A stretch of DNA of 64,000 nt from Buddleja alternifolia (Eukaryota; Streptophyta; Magnoliopsida; Lamiales; Scrophulariaceae). The notes below the pieces were generated by a model, which saw only the letters and a program-made list of their open reading frames with translations, searched no databases and was not told the origin of the DNA. Positions 24,295-35,890 of the stretch are shown in pieces. The stretch covers positions 21,472,195-21,536,194 of the forward strand of contig CM033394.1 of NCBI GenBank assembly GCA_019426215.1. Direction: 5' to 3'. How positions within the stretch are numbered: the stretch's first letter is position 1; each line of letters starts with the position of its first letter. Made by a program: the position numbers and the translations under genes.

Positions 24295-25191
24295 CAATCT
24301 CTGATTTCCGTATTTAATTGATTACGTGATTATGTGATTTTCACATTTTTGAAGCATGTTTTTGAATATATTTTTTTGTGATAGTAATCTATGATTTTTC
24401 TGTGTTTAATTCATGTATGTTGTAGTATGATGACTTGTGAATTGAAAAATCTCATTTTTGTGAGAATCGAGTCCGAAAAACCCCGCGACGAGCGCAACGG
24501 GAACAACATGCGCAGTCTGCGCGCTGGACGCGCAGCAGGTGGCCTACAGCGTGCTCATTTGTACGGCGCCAGGCCACCCTGGCCGCGCGCCCTGGCCAGC
24601 GCACGGCACGGGCACGTTGTGCTGTGCGCCTGACACACAGGGGCCTTCGTGGGCCCGGGTCCATGACCTGGGTCCTAACGGGTCGGGTTGTTTTTCTTCG
24701 AGTCTAATTTTTTAAAATAAATGCGTTTTGGGCTATTTTAATTATCCGGGTGGGTCAAAAGGATGATGACTCGAATTTAATTAAATAAGCCCAAATTGTG
24801 TTAATTAAAAATACGGATTTTTCAATAAATTAGTTTTGGGCCTAATTAATTGAATTTAAATATGCCAATGGTTGGTAATTTATATTTGATGAAATTGAGC
24901 CCAAATTATTTTTATTGAATATTATTTATTTAAATGAAATAATTTATTAATGATTCTTGGAGGATTTTTTTTAATTAAGTTATTTATTTAAATATAAGAT
25001 TCTCACTAAATGGTTTATTATCATAAATGCCAATAAAATTTGAATTTACATTGAGGAAATTAATTAGTTGGACTAATTAATTATTAACTTAATCACCAAC
25101 ATAAATGTTTTAAATAACGCGAGCATGTATTATGTGATGGTAACATTTATTCATGGGCTTAGGTTGCTTTCTTTTGATTGTATTTCTTTTG
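24295..25191 (+). other. Element C leader, first part, with GC-rich island
   Basis: About 24480-24690 is strongly GC-rich and full of GCGC steps inside an otherwise AT-rich leader. Element D has a similar island at the same distance from its primer site (34080-34315). The rest is AT-rich and noncoding. Short ORFs across the island look like composition artefacts. Confidence 0.55.
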
Positions 25192-25196
25192 ATGGG

Positions 25197-26632
25197 TGAC
25201 ACGCGAATTCCTAGCAAGTATACTTGGTCGTGCAAAGTAATAAATTGGACTATTTAGCCCGGGGGGTGTATCGTCTCCACAGGGACAATTGGATTCAATG
25301 CTCATAACTGCTATATTACCTATTTCTAAGCTAAATCAATTTATGAGATGATAGGTGATTATACTATGAAAATAATTAAAGACAACTATGTGATAAACAA
25401 GATAATAAATCGAATGGAAAGAGGTGATTGGGTTATGATCCTACTATGTTCTATTCTATGTTCATGAACTCTCAATTATCCGGATTCTTAGAACGTTCTT
25501 GTTATGGCAAAACCCCCTAATGTATTTATTATTCAATCTCTTGAAATAACAAGCCTATACTAGTTAACAACTTCCTATATCTCTATAGTGAAGATTGAAT
25601 TAACTAACATGCATTTAAGTTCAAAGGAATTCCTTGTTTATGAAGATCCTACATTCAATCGGGTCATCTTATCACAAAAAGCCACACAACGCAATCGATT
25701 CTATCTCTAGTCAATTGTTACGTTATGATGATTGATTTTTCGAACTCCCTTTATCTATCTCCTCTCGGTCTCAAGACAAAGCATTTTATCAAACACATGT
25801 TGATCAAGCATATGCAAGCATTAAGCACAAAATCAAACATGTAACAAGAATGTAATAAATCCGGAAATTAATGATTCATTAAACACAAAACATCACAAAG
25901 TATTCACATAACCCAATCAAAAAAATACTTAGCTCATACTTACATCAACAAGTGATTCAACAACTCTACAAGACATAATTGAAATACTAATCAAGAGAAA
26001 GAGTTGAATTACTACCTATTATAAAGTGTGAATCCAAGCTTTGATAATGAAAATGATGATGAGGAGGATGATGGCTCTTCAAGCTTCCTTAGGACTTCCC
26101 ATGGCTCCCCCTTGGTGTTTTAGAGCATGTCTAGGTGTTTTCCAAGAGAAAAGTGTGTTATAAAGGGAGAAAACGGCGGACTTAATTTTAGGGCTTCGGG
26201 AGAATTGGACCGCGGCACAAACTCTTATCAGACCGCGGTCCTCTGACGCAGAATTCACAGCTTTCGTATTTTGATCATAACTCTCTCTTCAAATGTCGGA
26301 TTGAGTTGATTCAAGTTGCTACGCGAAGCTAAGAAATAGATCTACAATATTGAAGAAGAAATCGTAGTATGATTCGGCCTGTAAGAGGACGAAAACCTCA
26401 TTTATATATGAGCATTGTGTAAAATCTTTCGTCAACTATCTTCTTTTGTTTCTTTCTTCAATTTCAAGCTCAATTTGGATCTCTTTTCTCGTCTTTCATG
26501 CGTAAATCAACTTTTATCCTACAAAACAAAATATATACCAATCAAAGCATTATGAGGGATAAAAAATGATCAAAGTAACGATCAAATCATATTACAATGG
26601 GGCATAAAATACTGTAAAATATGGACTTATCA
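25197..26632 (-). repeat. Element E 3' LTR (left copy)
   Basis: It begins TGACACGCGAATTCC and ends GGACTTATCA on the + strand, paired with 29851-31284. Purine-rich GTTGGGGGGTAGT (minus strand) lies against its inner end at 26633. Confidence 0.92.
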
Positions 26633-26650
26633 ACTACCCCCCAACTAGTC
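26633..26650 (-). promoter_or_regulatory. Polypurine tract of element E
   Basis: The minus strand reads GTTGGGGGGTAGT immediately before the LTR start TGATAAGTCC, fixing the minus orientation. Confidence 0.8.
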
Positions 26651-28275
26651 TATCATCGTCTCGATCAATAAATGGCGAGCAAGTACTCATAAGTTCAGAT
26701 TTTACAACTTGCTTTGGGATCTTGAAAAGTTTTATGTCGCAATAATCAAGCACGTACACGAATTAAACCCTCGAAAATGATTATGACAAGTTACACTTTA
26801 CCTAGAACACTTAACAATTTGAAAGCCTCCAAAACATCTTCGATTCCATCTCAAAATCATGAACTCCATATTCATTTTTATGCCAAGAGCACACTTTAAA
26901 CAAGATTATGCAAACTCATTAGATAATAAAAACATTAAAACACTTCAAAACTTGTTAACCTATCGGTGTGCATGAAATGTGAAAGTCAAGATCAAAAGGT
27001 CTTTTTGGCTTGTAACGTAAGGCTAGGTAGTGGCCTGGACGGGAATATATGGATAAAATGACTAAACTCAAGAAAGCATACAACTCAATATCATCGAGCT
27101 AAACACTCACTTATCAACCGAATAAATCTCCACATCTCGCCACGTATAGCTTTTTGATTTATTTTCCCCTTGAACTCATAACCTCAAAATTTGTTTCTTT
27201 TGATGCTAGGGATGGAAAAATGATTCCCAAACCAAATAAATCACATTGAAGCTCAGTTCGTAGCCAAGTCGAGAGAGAGCTCACATAATATATTTTTCGG
27301 TAACTTCCAATGTCTCGACTCTTTAGCCAACTTACAACATTTCTTTTTCCTCTCTTTATTTCACATAAACTCAAGACCTCAAAAATTTTCAAAATCATCA
27401 AGAACAAACACACCTTTTAACCCATTAATCCATGAGATTCGACACCCAAAACAAAGCGTAAACCCAAATTAAAGCCAAATGATATGAAGTTATATGCTCT
27501 CTTACTTGGGAAATAGACTTTGTTTTTCTTTCTTTTAGGCTAAAGGGTGGTTGGTGTGGCTTGCGAAAGAAAATCGAATGGTGGTTTTTAGTGTGCTAAA
27601 CACACTCCATTCTTATCAATACAGCTCAAAATAATGTCTAGAGATTATGTAATATCGTGAAGGCCAATTGTAAGGTTAAAGAAAATGAAAGATGGCCTAA
27701 ATCATTTCATGACTTCGCACACTCAACGCACATTTCAAAGTTGACAAAATTGAACGCTCAATGCTTTAAATCCTCAACAATTCACATAAGCATGGCTAAA
27801 AAGGCTTTCACATATAAAATACGACAAATGATTTCATCTTAGATGAAGTAGAGACACTCAAACGAATCATGCTCCAAGCAAAAGTATAACAAATCATGAA
27901 TATGAAATCATTGACTATCACAGTTTTCTAATCCCAAATCAAGCATGAAACTTAACAAATGAGTACAAGTTACACCATATCACCACATCACAATAAAATT
28001 AGGACGTCTACCCCACCCCCCCAACTAATCTAGCACATTGTCCCCAATGATCGAACATACAAATGTAAAGTAAAGGAAGGAAAGACGTCCCTGATGTTTG
28101 AAGCTAAGTGATGTCCAAAAAGCGAAAGAGCAACAAGGCGAAGAGTCTGACAATAAAGCCTAACCATCTGTGAAGTTAGAAAAACAAGAAGAGACAAAAA
28201 TCATCATCAAAACAACTTAGAACACTTAAAACAAATGAAACAAAAAAAAACGGAAATGAAAGAAAACATGTAAAA
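26651..28275 (-). other. Element E 3' noncoding interior
   Basis: About 1.6 kb of AT-rich sequence with no frame of credible length and no match I recognise to pol or env. It occupies the place of pol in a complete element. Confidence 0.55.
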
Positions 28276-28292
28276 CGTGGGTTGCTCCCACG
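28276..28292 (-). promoter_or_regulatory. Conserved hairpin after the gag remnant, covarying with element A
   Basis: CGTGGG pairs with CCCACG around a 5-nt loop and is followed by AAGCGCTTGTTTA, as in element A (CTTGGG/CCCAAG). The second base pair is G-C here and T-A in A, so pairing is kept while the sequence changes. Confidence 0.5.
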
Positions 28293-28334
28293 AAGCGCTT
28301 GTTTAAAGTCGGTAGCTCGACTCCCTTGCACTGC

Positions 28335-29433
28335 TCATGGTGGATCATAAGGAGCAATGCCAACTTTGTATAGATGAGCCTTTTTGTGCTTTTTCCAATT
28401 GCGTAAAGGCTTCTCATTTCCCATCACATTCACAAATCCTGAAAAACTAAGATATGAGCTCAGATTCACTTTTATAAAAATGTAATAAAATTGTAAATAA
28501 CTAAAAGTGAATTTTAAAGATGGGGAGTTTTCCATTGATGGTTTTAATAAGTATGTGGCCAGACCTAACTCCCTGAGCCTTGATTCTGACAACTTTAGTG
28601 GTGATATATCCCAGTGACTTGTATATCTTCGGATCTCCTCATTCTCAACCGTAGTATCACTTGGGTTCTTAGTGTATGCCTCGAACAGGCCACTAAAGTT
28701 GTAAAATTTGTCTTCAACCTCCACCACTCTAGCTCTCTGGTTATTGATGCACATTCTTAAGAAATCAAGAGATATGATGGTAGGTGGCGTTGGATTCTTG
28801 AATATTTCTAATGCTTTTTCTTGGTCATTTGATGGAGTGGATTTTGGGATCCCTATACTGAATTGAAGGTGCTCCAGTGATGTTGTATCTACTTCACCAC
28901 ACATAGATTTTGAAGGTAGTGCTGGTGTAGCAATGGGTTGTAGACAATGTGGTGTCGAATCAACAACTTGTTCAACTTCTGTATCAGATACCTCATCATT
29001 CTCCTCTGTGCCACTCTGAGAAGTGTCTGATGATCTCTCTGCCAATAAGTTGGTTGAGTTGTGTTTGCAATTCCATTATAGATGCTTCGAGATTTTGAGA
29101 TCGCTCATCGTTCGACTTCATCCATTGGATCATCAACTCCTCAAAACTTGGGTCCCTATCACATTGTTGTTGATAATCCCTATGGTTCTGAAAGTTAGCC
29201 GATTCAAATTCTCCCTGCATTAGAAAGGGGGACCTATCTTGTTGCAGGTATGCTTGTGAATCTCTCATAACATAATAACTCAATGGCAAGTCTTGCTGAC
29301 TTCTCCATCCGTGTTGACAATAATCGCTATGATGAGCGTCTCCACACCACGAACATAAATCTTGCACTCGACTCCCGTATTCGGCACCTTCATCCTATCC
29401 TTGTTTTGACCAATAAAAGTCATTGATGCTCAT
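28335..29433 (-). pseudogene. gag: Element E gag-like remnant with zinc knuckle
   Basis: A minus-strand frame opens at an ATG (29433-29431), is stopped by a TAG near 29397, then runs through CSWCGDAHHSDYC, a CCHC-type knuckle like that of Athila gag proteins, into a Gln-rich segment with repeated heptads (LEASIMELQTQLNQL). A frameshift near 29030 moves it to a second frame of about 236 codons that is acidic and Ser/Thr-rich, ends at 28335, and has no domain I recognise. Gag would coat the element RNA. The main retrotransposon-gag domain is not evident, so the call rests on the knuckle, the position after the leader and the relation to element A. Both breaks suggest it is no longer translated in full. 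Confidence 0.6.
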
Positions 29434-29439
29434 CTATTC

Positions 29440-29785
29440 AAGAAAAAAAAAAAAAAAAAAAAACATAACAAAACAACAACTAAAAAAAACAAAAACAGCA
29501 ACTTAATAAAAAACAAAAACAGCAACTTAAAACACAAAACCAACAACTAAAAAAACAAAAACAGCATCTTGAAACACAAAAATAGCAACTTACAACACAA
29601 AAACAGCAACTAAAAACACAAAAACAGCAACTTAAAACACAAAACCAGCAACTAAAAACAAAAAAACAGCAACTTAAAACACAAAACCAGCAACTAAAAA
29701 CACAAAAACAGCAACTTGAAACACAAAAACAGCAACTAAAAACACAATAACAACAACTTCAAACACAAAAACAGCAACTTAGTCT
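29440..29785 (-). repeat. Minisatellite in the element E leader
   Basis: About 14 imperfect copies of a ~21-bp unit (AACACAAAAACAGCAACTTA on the + strand) lie between the gag remnant and the primer site. Variants alternate CAGCAACT, CAACAACT and CAGCATCT. Confidence 0.88.
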
Positions 29786-29826
29786 TAGAGAAGATAAGTG
29801 AATTACAATATCAAATAACGCAATTG

Positions 29827-29844
29827 TCCCCGGCAACAGCGCCA
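29827..29844 (-). promoter_or_regulatory. Element E primer-binding site (tRNA-Asp type)
   Basis: The minus strand reads TGGCGCTGTTGCCGGGGA, matching the complement of the plant tRNA-Asp 3' end apart from one base. It lies six bases inside the 5' LTR at 29851. This primer is characteristic of Athila-like Gypsy elements. Confidence 0.87.
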
Positions 29845-29850
29845 AAAACT

Positions 29851-31284
29851 TGACACGCGAATTCCTAGCAAGTATACTAGGTCGTGCAAAGTAATAAAGT
29901 GGACTATTTAGCCCGGGGTGTATCGTCTCCACAGGGACAATTGGATTCAATGCTCGTAATTGCTATATTACCTATTTCTAAGCTAAATCAATTTATGAGA
30001 TGATAGGTGATTATACTATGAAAATAATTAAAGACAACTATGTGATAAACAAGATAATAAATCGAATGGAAAGAGGTGATTGGGTTATGATCCTACTATG
30101 TTCTATTCTATGTTCAAGAACTCTCAATTATCCGGATTCTTAGAACGTTCTTGTTATGGCGAAACCCCCTAATGTATTTATTTTTCAATCTCTTGAAATA
30201 ACAAGCCTATACTAGTTAACAATTTCCTATATCTCTATAGTGAAGATTGAATTAACTAACATGCATTTAGGTTCAAAGGAATTCCTTGTTTACGAAGATC
30301 CTACATTCAATCGGGTCATCTTATCACAAAAAGCCACACAACGCAATCGATTCTATCTCTAGTCAATTGTTATGTTATGATGATTGATTTTTCGATCTCC
30401 CTTTATCTATCTCCTCTCGGTCTCAAGACAAAGCATTTTATCAAACACATGGTGACCAAGCATATGCAAGCATTAAGCACAAAATCAAACATGTAACAAG
30501 AATGTAATAAATCCGGAAATTAATGATTCATTAAACACAAAACATCAGAAAGTATTCACATAACCCAATCACAAAAACACTTAGCTCATACTTACAACAA
30601 CAAGTGATTCAACAACTCTACAAGACATAATTGAAATACTAATCAAGAGAAAGAGTTGAATTACTCCCTATTATAAAGTGTGAATCCAAGCTTTGATAAT
30701 GAAAATGATGATGAGGATGATGATGGCTCTTCAAGCTTCCTTAGGATTTCCCATGGCTCCCCCTTGGTGTTTGAGAGCATGTCTAGGTGTTTTCCAAGAG
30801 AAAAGTGTGTTATAAAGGGATAAAACGGCGGACTTAATTTTAGGGCTTCGGGAGAATTGGACCGCGGCACAAACTCTTATCAGACCGCGGTCCTCTGACG
30901 CAGAATTCACAGCTTTCGTATTTTGATCATAACTCTCTCTACAAATGTCGGATTGAGTTGATTCAAGTTGCTACGCGAAGCTAAGAAATGTATCTACAAT
31001 ATTGAAGAAGAAACCGTAGTATGATTCGGCCTGTAAGAGGACGAAAACCTCATTTATATATGAGCATTGTGTAAAATCTTTCGTCAACTATCTTCTTTTG
31101 TTTCTTTCTTCAATTTCAAGCTCAATTTGGATCTCTTTTCTCGTCTTTCATGCGTAAATCAACTTTTATCCTACAAAACAAAATATATACCAATCAAAGC
31201 ATTATGAGGGATAAAAAATGATCAAAGTAACGATCAAATCATATTACAATGGGGCATAAAATACTGTAAAATATGAACTTATCA
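29851..31284 (-). repeat. Element E 5' LTR (right copy)
   Basis: This 1434-bp partner of 25197-26632 has the same termini and is followed by the ATGGG target duplication. It would hold the promoter for minus-strand transcription. Confidence 0.92.
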
Positions 31285-31289
31285 ATGGG

Positions 31290-32182
31290 TTGTAGGGCCC
31301 TGATTTGAGCCCGTTTATTTTATTTCTAGAATTATGTATAGGTTGTTAATTTAATCTCATGTAATAGATAGAAATAAAATAGGCCTTCAAGAAGAGATCA
31401 ATCCAAAAGAAGAGGAGTTTGGAGCCCAAGAAGATAATCTAGACTTTTCTTTTAATTTTATGATGGCCCATTGGCTTGGGCCCTCTAGATAAAGCCCATG
31501 GATAAATGTGTTGGTTTATTGCTTTCGATGCATGTTCATTAGTTGTATGAAGCATGTATGTAATCATAATGCACTATATAAATATAATAATATGCAAAGT
31601 GAGACTTTCCCTCCACTAAACTTAGTAGAGTTTAGATTTAAACCTAGTATATGGCATCTTCCCAGTAAGTGGGGGTCATATATCAAGATTTAATTCTAAA
31701 ATTTTATTAAGTGCATTAGATGCCTTAATCGAGACAAATTTCACCCCAAATATTGTTAAAGGGTTGCAAGGTGAAATTCAAATGTTAGATTATGAAGAGT
31801 TAGAAGGAATAAATGTAGATAGTCCACAAAGCCTATAAATCTTTAAAGGGTTGCGGTTTTTGTGGGTTATGGGAAAAAAAGATTGGACCATCTATTGGAT
31901 AGATTGATCTTGGACATCACTTTAATTAAGTAATGGACCAAATATCGTTAAAGGGTTGTCAACCATTGCATTAATTAAAGAACTCAATCCCCACTACGAA
32001 ATTATAAACAAAGATCACTTTCGTTTTTCACAGTGGGAGTGTGAATCAAGAAAAATGTAGTGGGAGCCAAGTTATAAGTTGAAGTTCTTGATTTTAAACT
32101 TGGTTTTAGTTTAGTTACATACGTCTAATTAAGTCTGGTTTATTTTCTGCAGCTATTTGATTTATCTCTCTCAAATCTAAAA
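31290..32182 (+). other. Element C leader, second part
   Basis: It continues the leader cut at 25196. Three spaced copies of a GTTAAAGGGTTG-like motif occur (about 31755, 31842 and 31945), matching three CGTTACAGGTTGC-like copies in the element D leader. Just before gag, the GTGGGAG and TGTAGTGGGAGCCAAGT blocks are also shared with D. Confidence 0.6.
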
Positions 32183-32276
32183 ATGTCTCCCAAACCACTG
32201 TCAACATTAATGGAGAACATGATTCTCACTTGTCAAAATTACATAGAGTGGCTCACAAAGTTGAGGATGGTCCTTA
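32183..32276 (+). pseudogene. gag: Element C gag, N-terminal stub
   Basis: The ATG at 32183 opens a frame with PLSTLMEN and WLTKLRMVL, homologous to the gag start of element D (PLSTLLEK, LRNLRIVL). After about 31 codons it runs directly into the middle of the 3' LTR at a CCTTAGACC sequence. The shared CCTTA at the join suggests deletion by microhomology or illegitimate recombination. Nothing functional remains. Confidence 0.8.
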
Positions 32277-33414
32277 GACCTGAGGAATCGAGTTGAAGAT
32301 GTACTTGTGACATCAAGTCTGTCATTAGAGTAATTTGACCTCGAAGTGCGACTTGATGGGCAAGTAGCGTGCTTAACTGATTAGCAAAATGGGATTTATT
32401 CTCTCACAAGTGATTAAGCTAAATATCCTATGCAGTCATGAATGAGTGAGGTTAAAAGTCTTTGGCCAAAGCATAAAGAGATACTCATGTTAGACATGAA
32501 CGTATACTCATTGACCTCGATTCATTATGAGCTAAGCACATGGTCAAGTCATGTGAGTTTGACTAAAACCATGACTCTCACTTGACTGGGATATAAGAAT
32601 AAAAGGTTTATACTCGTATGATATTCACAGCGTATGAGGTTTGGAATGATCCTATTCATTCGTTCTCAATTGGGATACGATGTGAGCCATGTGACTGGCT
32701 AGGTGTTACTCACATCCTTTTAGTTTTCTCCCAATTGCCTTTTGAGACAAACCTAAAGAGTCGCGCTTAAAGAAAGTGCAAAAGGAAAAATCATGGAAAA
32801 GACTTGAGAGGATTTTTCGGTATTGGATATCGTGATTAATTAATTAATTAATCATTAGATAATTTTATTAATTAATTAAGTTAATGAATTAATTGATTCC
32901 TTAGAGGAATTTAATTATAAAATTAACATGGATTTAATTGATTATTTAATTAATTTATTTATTGGATAAATAATATTAATTATTTAATTAATTAAATAGC
33001 AAAATAGGACTAAAGCCCGAAGGCTTTAAAAGCCTTAAAGTGGGTGAGGGATTAGTAGACTAGGTAATTGTTTTCTGTTGTAGTATAAATATACTACTTA
33101 GTGAAAAATTAACCAAGTGATTAAGCCATAACTTTCTCTCCAAGTCGATCAAAAACACTCCAACCTCTCTCTCTCTCTCCCTAGCCGTCCTCTGAGAGAA
33201 GAAAAGAGGGATTTTTCGCTTTTGACTCTGGCGTGGCAATTTAGAGACAGCGACGAATTTGCTGTTCAAGAACGGATTGCAAAGCTGGTTCAGAATTCAA
33301 CATATGCGAAAAACGGTAATTGAATTCGAAACCCAATTTAAATATGTGAAATCGAGATGAGCCACATGGGAGATTTTTCTTTCCGCTGCGTTTTGATGTT
33401 TTAAAATCCCAACA
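32272..33414 (+). repeat. Element C 3' LTR, 5'-truncated
   Basis: It matches about 23124-24281 of the 5' LTR, with an internal deletion of ~30 bp after GAGTAATTTGA. It ends ATCCCAACA, followed by the target duplication TTAAT. Confidence 0.87.
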
Positions 33415-33929
33415 TTAATTAATTATATATTTTTTGGATTTAAATAGGATTTAAATTAAATATATATTAAAAGGTGAACTAAGTTGACCGGGCCAACTTA
33501 AGCCCACCTTAACCGTCCATGGAGCCCTAAGGGGGGCCCATAAGGAGTCCAAGAAAGGTCTCCTACTTGTTGCATAAGTCAAGAGAGATATAGATATCTC
33601 CAACAGCAACAAGATTCCTAATCCTAATTGCAAAACACACAAAAAAAAGGAAGTAAACTCCTACCCCTAAAATTCTCTCTAGCCGCCCACCACCACCATG
33701 AGGAGAATTTTTTGGAGATCGTTGGAATGCTCGTTTCGCGTCAATCTTTGGAGACAGGAATTCTAGGAGAGTTGTTGTTACACGAATTCAAGAGTACGAA
33801 ATAGAAAAGGTAATCAACTTCGTTTATTTTTGAAAAACTTTTGAAAATCATCAAACCACGCTAAACTGATTCGACTCTAGGAATCCTCCATTCTTCCGCT
33901 GCATTTTTCACTAAAAAGGATTCCTAACA
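33415..33929 (+). repeat. Element D 5' LTR, second part
   Basis: It resumes element D after C. It contains a splice-donor-like or leader segment and ends AGGATTCCTAACA one base before the primer site. Confidence 0.8.
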
Positions 33930-33930
33930 G

Positions 33931-33942
33931 TGGTATCAAAGC
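33931..33942 (+). promoter_or_regulatory. Element D primer-binding site
   Basis: TGGTATCAAAGC matches the initiator-Met tRNA primer site TGGTATCAGAGC except for one base. Confidence 0.85.
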
Positions 33943-35890
33943 CAACTTTAACGCGTTTGATGATTTTTTGCATTTGAAATTATGGTTCCTAATTTAGAAT
34001 TTAAATTTTTTGATTTTTACATGTTTAATATTTGATATTAAATTTGAATTTTCGAAAATATTTATCACCTCGAAATCGTCACACGATTTACGTCGTAGTG
34101 TCGCCGCAGCGCTGCACGTTTTGAACGTGCAACAGGCCCACCGTTGTATGGTGTATTGAAAAACAAAAAAAAAATAAGGAAAAGGGGTAGCGGCGTTGAA
34201 CGGGTGAGGCTGACAATATTTGTCGTGCTGTGCTTGGCCCAGCACCAGCACGCAGCGTGCGGGGCACGTAAACAGCGCTGGGTCTAGCCCAGCGTGTGTG
34301 TGTGTGTTTCGGGTCACTGGTTAATATTATATATATATATATATATATTTATATATTTTATATATATTCATATATATATATATTCATATATATATATATA
34401 TTAATATATATATATTTATATATTTTATATATATTCATATATATATATATATATTCATATATATATATTAATATATATATATATATATATTTTATATATA
34501 TTCATATATATCTATTAATATATATTGGGTTTGACCCAATAGACAAATTTGACCCGGATTTGTCAATGTCCCCTTTTCCTAATAAAATTGGTTTTGTTTT
34601 TCTAAAATCAAATTAGATTTAATTAGTTAATTGGATTAAACTTTTATAATTAAATTAGATTTAATTATGTCATAAATTAATAGAAAATTAGTTTATGATT
34701 CAAGACAATTAAATAAATTGGATTTATTTTGGGTTGAGTTTTATTTTTTCAAAATAATTAAGAATAAGTTAGATTTATTCTTTTTAAATTCGATATATTC
34801 TTTTTAAATTGAAATTAAATTCATCCTTTTGTAATTAAATTAGATTTAATTAAGCATGAATTCTTTTTCAATTTTAAAATAATGCCAACATAATTTTAAA
34901 TAGTTTATTTACATGCTTTGATGTATGTTGTGGTGGATGCATCCCATGGACTTACGGTTTTGGTGCTTTGTTTTATCTGGGTTGTAATGGGCCGGTAGTG
35001 CCCCCCCAGTTTGTATTTCATTTTTCGGCAGAATAATGTGTAGGGTGCTTCTAAGTTATGTAATTAGAAGTAGGACTTTTCTAGAGCTTGGAGCCCGTAG
35101 CTTATCAAGATTAGATTTGATATAGTCCCCTATCCCCCTGATTGGTCTATTAGCTTAGATCAATCTAGAATGTCCATGGAATGCATGTTGATAGAACAAC
35201 TAGGTTTTTTATTATTGCATGGCTTTGATTAATTCCACATGTGCGCGTAATAAATTAATGTGCAAAGTGAGAACTTATATATATTAACAAATTCTCCCAA
35301 ATTAAATATACTAAGTAAGAAAAGGATATTGGATATTTTGGCTCTCCATCAAACTTTGAGAGATAGAATTATGAGTTGTGTATGGCATCGTCCCGACTAA
35401 TGGGGGTTATGCACTAATTCATAATTCAAATCTCTCTAAGTGCATTTGATGCCATCGGTCGAAGCAAATCTCATCCCATACACCGTTACAGGTTGCAAGA
35501 TAAGATTCAACTGTTAGATCGATAGGAGTTGATGGGAAAGCACTTAGATGGATCACCACCAATATTTCGTTACAGGCTGAGGTTAAGTGTTCCATGAGCC
35601 AAAAGTAAGATTGAACCATCAGTTGGACTGATTGGCGTGGAACGCCAGTTTAAAAATTCCAATAAGCCATATATCGTTACAGATTGCAACTCATTGAAAA
35701 TTTTGAAAAACTCAATCACTCACTACGAAATATGTCCAAGGAGATTTCCATTAATTGCAGTGGGAGTGCAATGGTTCGAAAAATGTAGTGGGAGCCAAGT
35801 CAAATTAAAGTCCTAATTTTACTTGGGTACAACATAATCATCTAATGAAATCTTAGTTTATTTTCTAAAGTCATATATATCTCTCTCAAA
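33943..35890 (+). other. Element D leader
   Basis: A long noncoding leader with a GC-rich island (34080-34315), an AT microsatellite (34325-34530) and three CGTTACAG-type motifs (35483, 35568, 35674). The layout parallels element C. Confidence 0.6.
34325..34530. repeat. (AT)n-rich microsatellite
   Basis: About 200 bp of (TA)n with interspersed TTTATA and TTCATA, preceded by a short (GT)n run. Apparent Ile/Tyr-only reading frames here are artefacts. Confidence 0.95.

Larger units (their letters stand above)
25197..31284 (-). mobile_element. Element E: non-autonomous Athila-like LTR retrotransposon
   Basis: LTRs of 1436 and 1434 bp (25197-26632, 29851-31284) flank a 3.2-kb interior with a tRNA-Asp-type primer site, a minisatellite leader and a gag-like remnant, but no protease, RT or integrase. 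The perfect target duplication ATGGG (25192-25196, 31285-31289) shows it moved as a unit. LTRs differ at roughly 29 sites by eye (about 2%). The gag-only layout recalls TR-GAG non-autonomous elements. It would need enzymes from a relative such as element A. Confidence 0.88.
22653..33414 (+). mobile_element. Element C: Copia retrotransposon with deleted coding region, host of element E
   Basis: The 5' LTR is 22653-24281. A primer site (24283), a leader interrupted by element E, and the first ~31 codons of gag (32183) follow. The sequence then jumps into the middle of the 3' LTR (32272-33414). TTAAT flanks it at 22648-22652 and 33415-33419, a perfect target duplication inside the element D LTR. 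Almost all of gag, all of pol and the first ~470 bp of the 3' LTR are gone. Confidence 0.87.

Noticed and set aside
24391..24664. Overlapping short ORFs on both strands
   Set aside because: They lie in the GC-rich leader island, where stop codons are rare by composition.
29440..29785. Regularly spaced repeats resembling a CRISPR array
   Set aside because: Units are contiguous ~21-bp minisatellite copies without unique spacers, in a plant retrotransposon leader.
34296..34616. Open frame of Ile/Tyr repeats
   Set aside because: It is translation of an (AT)n microsatellite with no start context or protein similarity.
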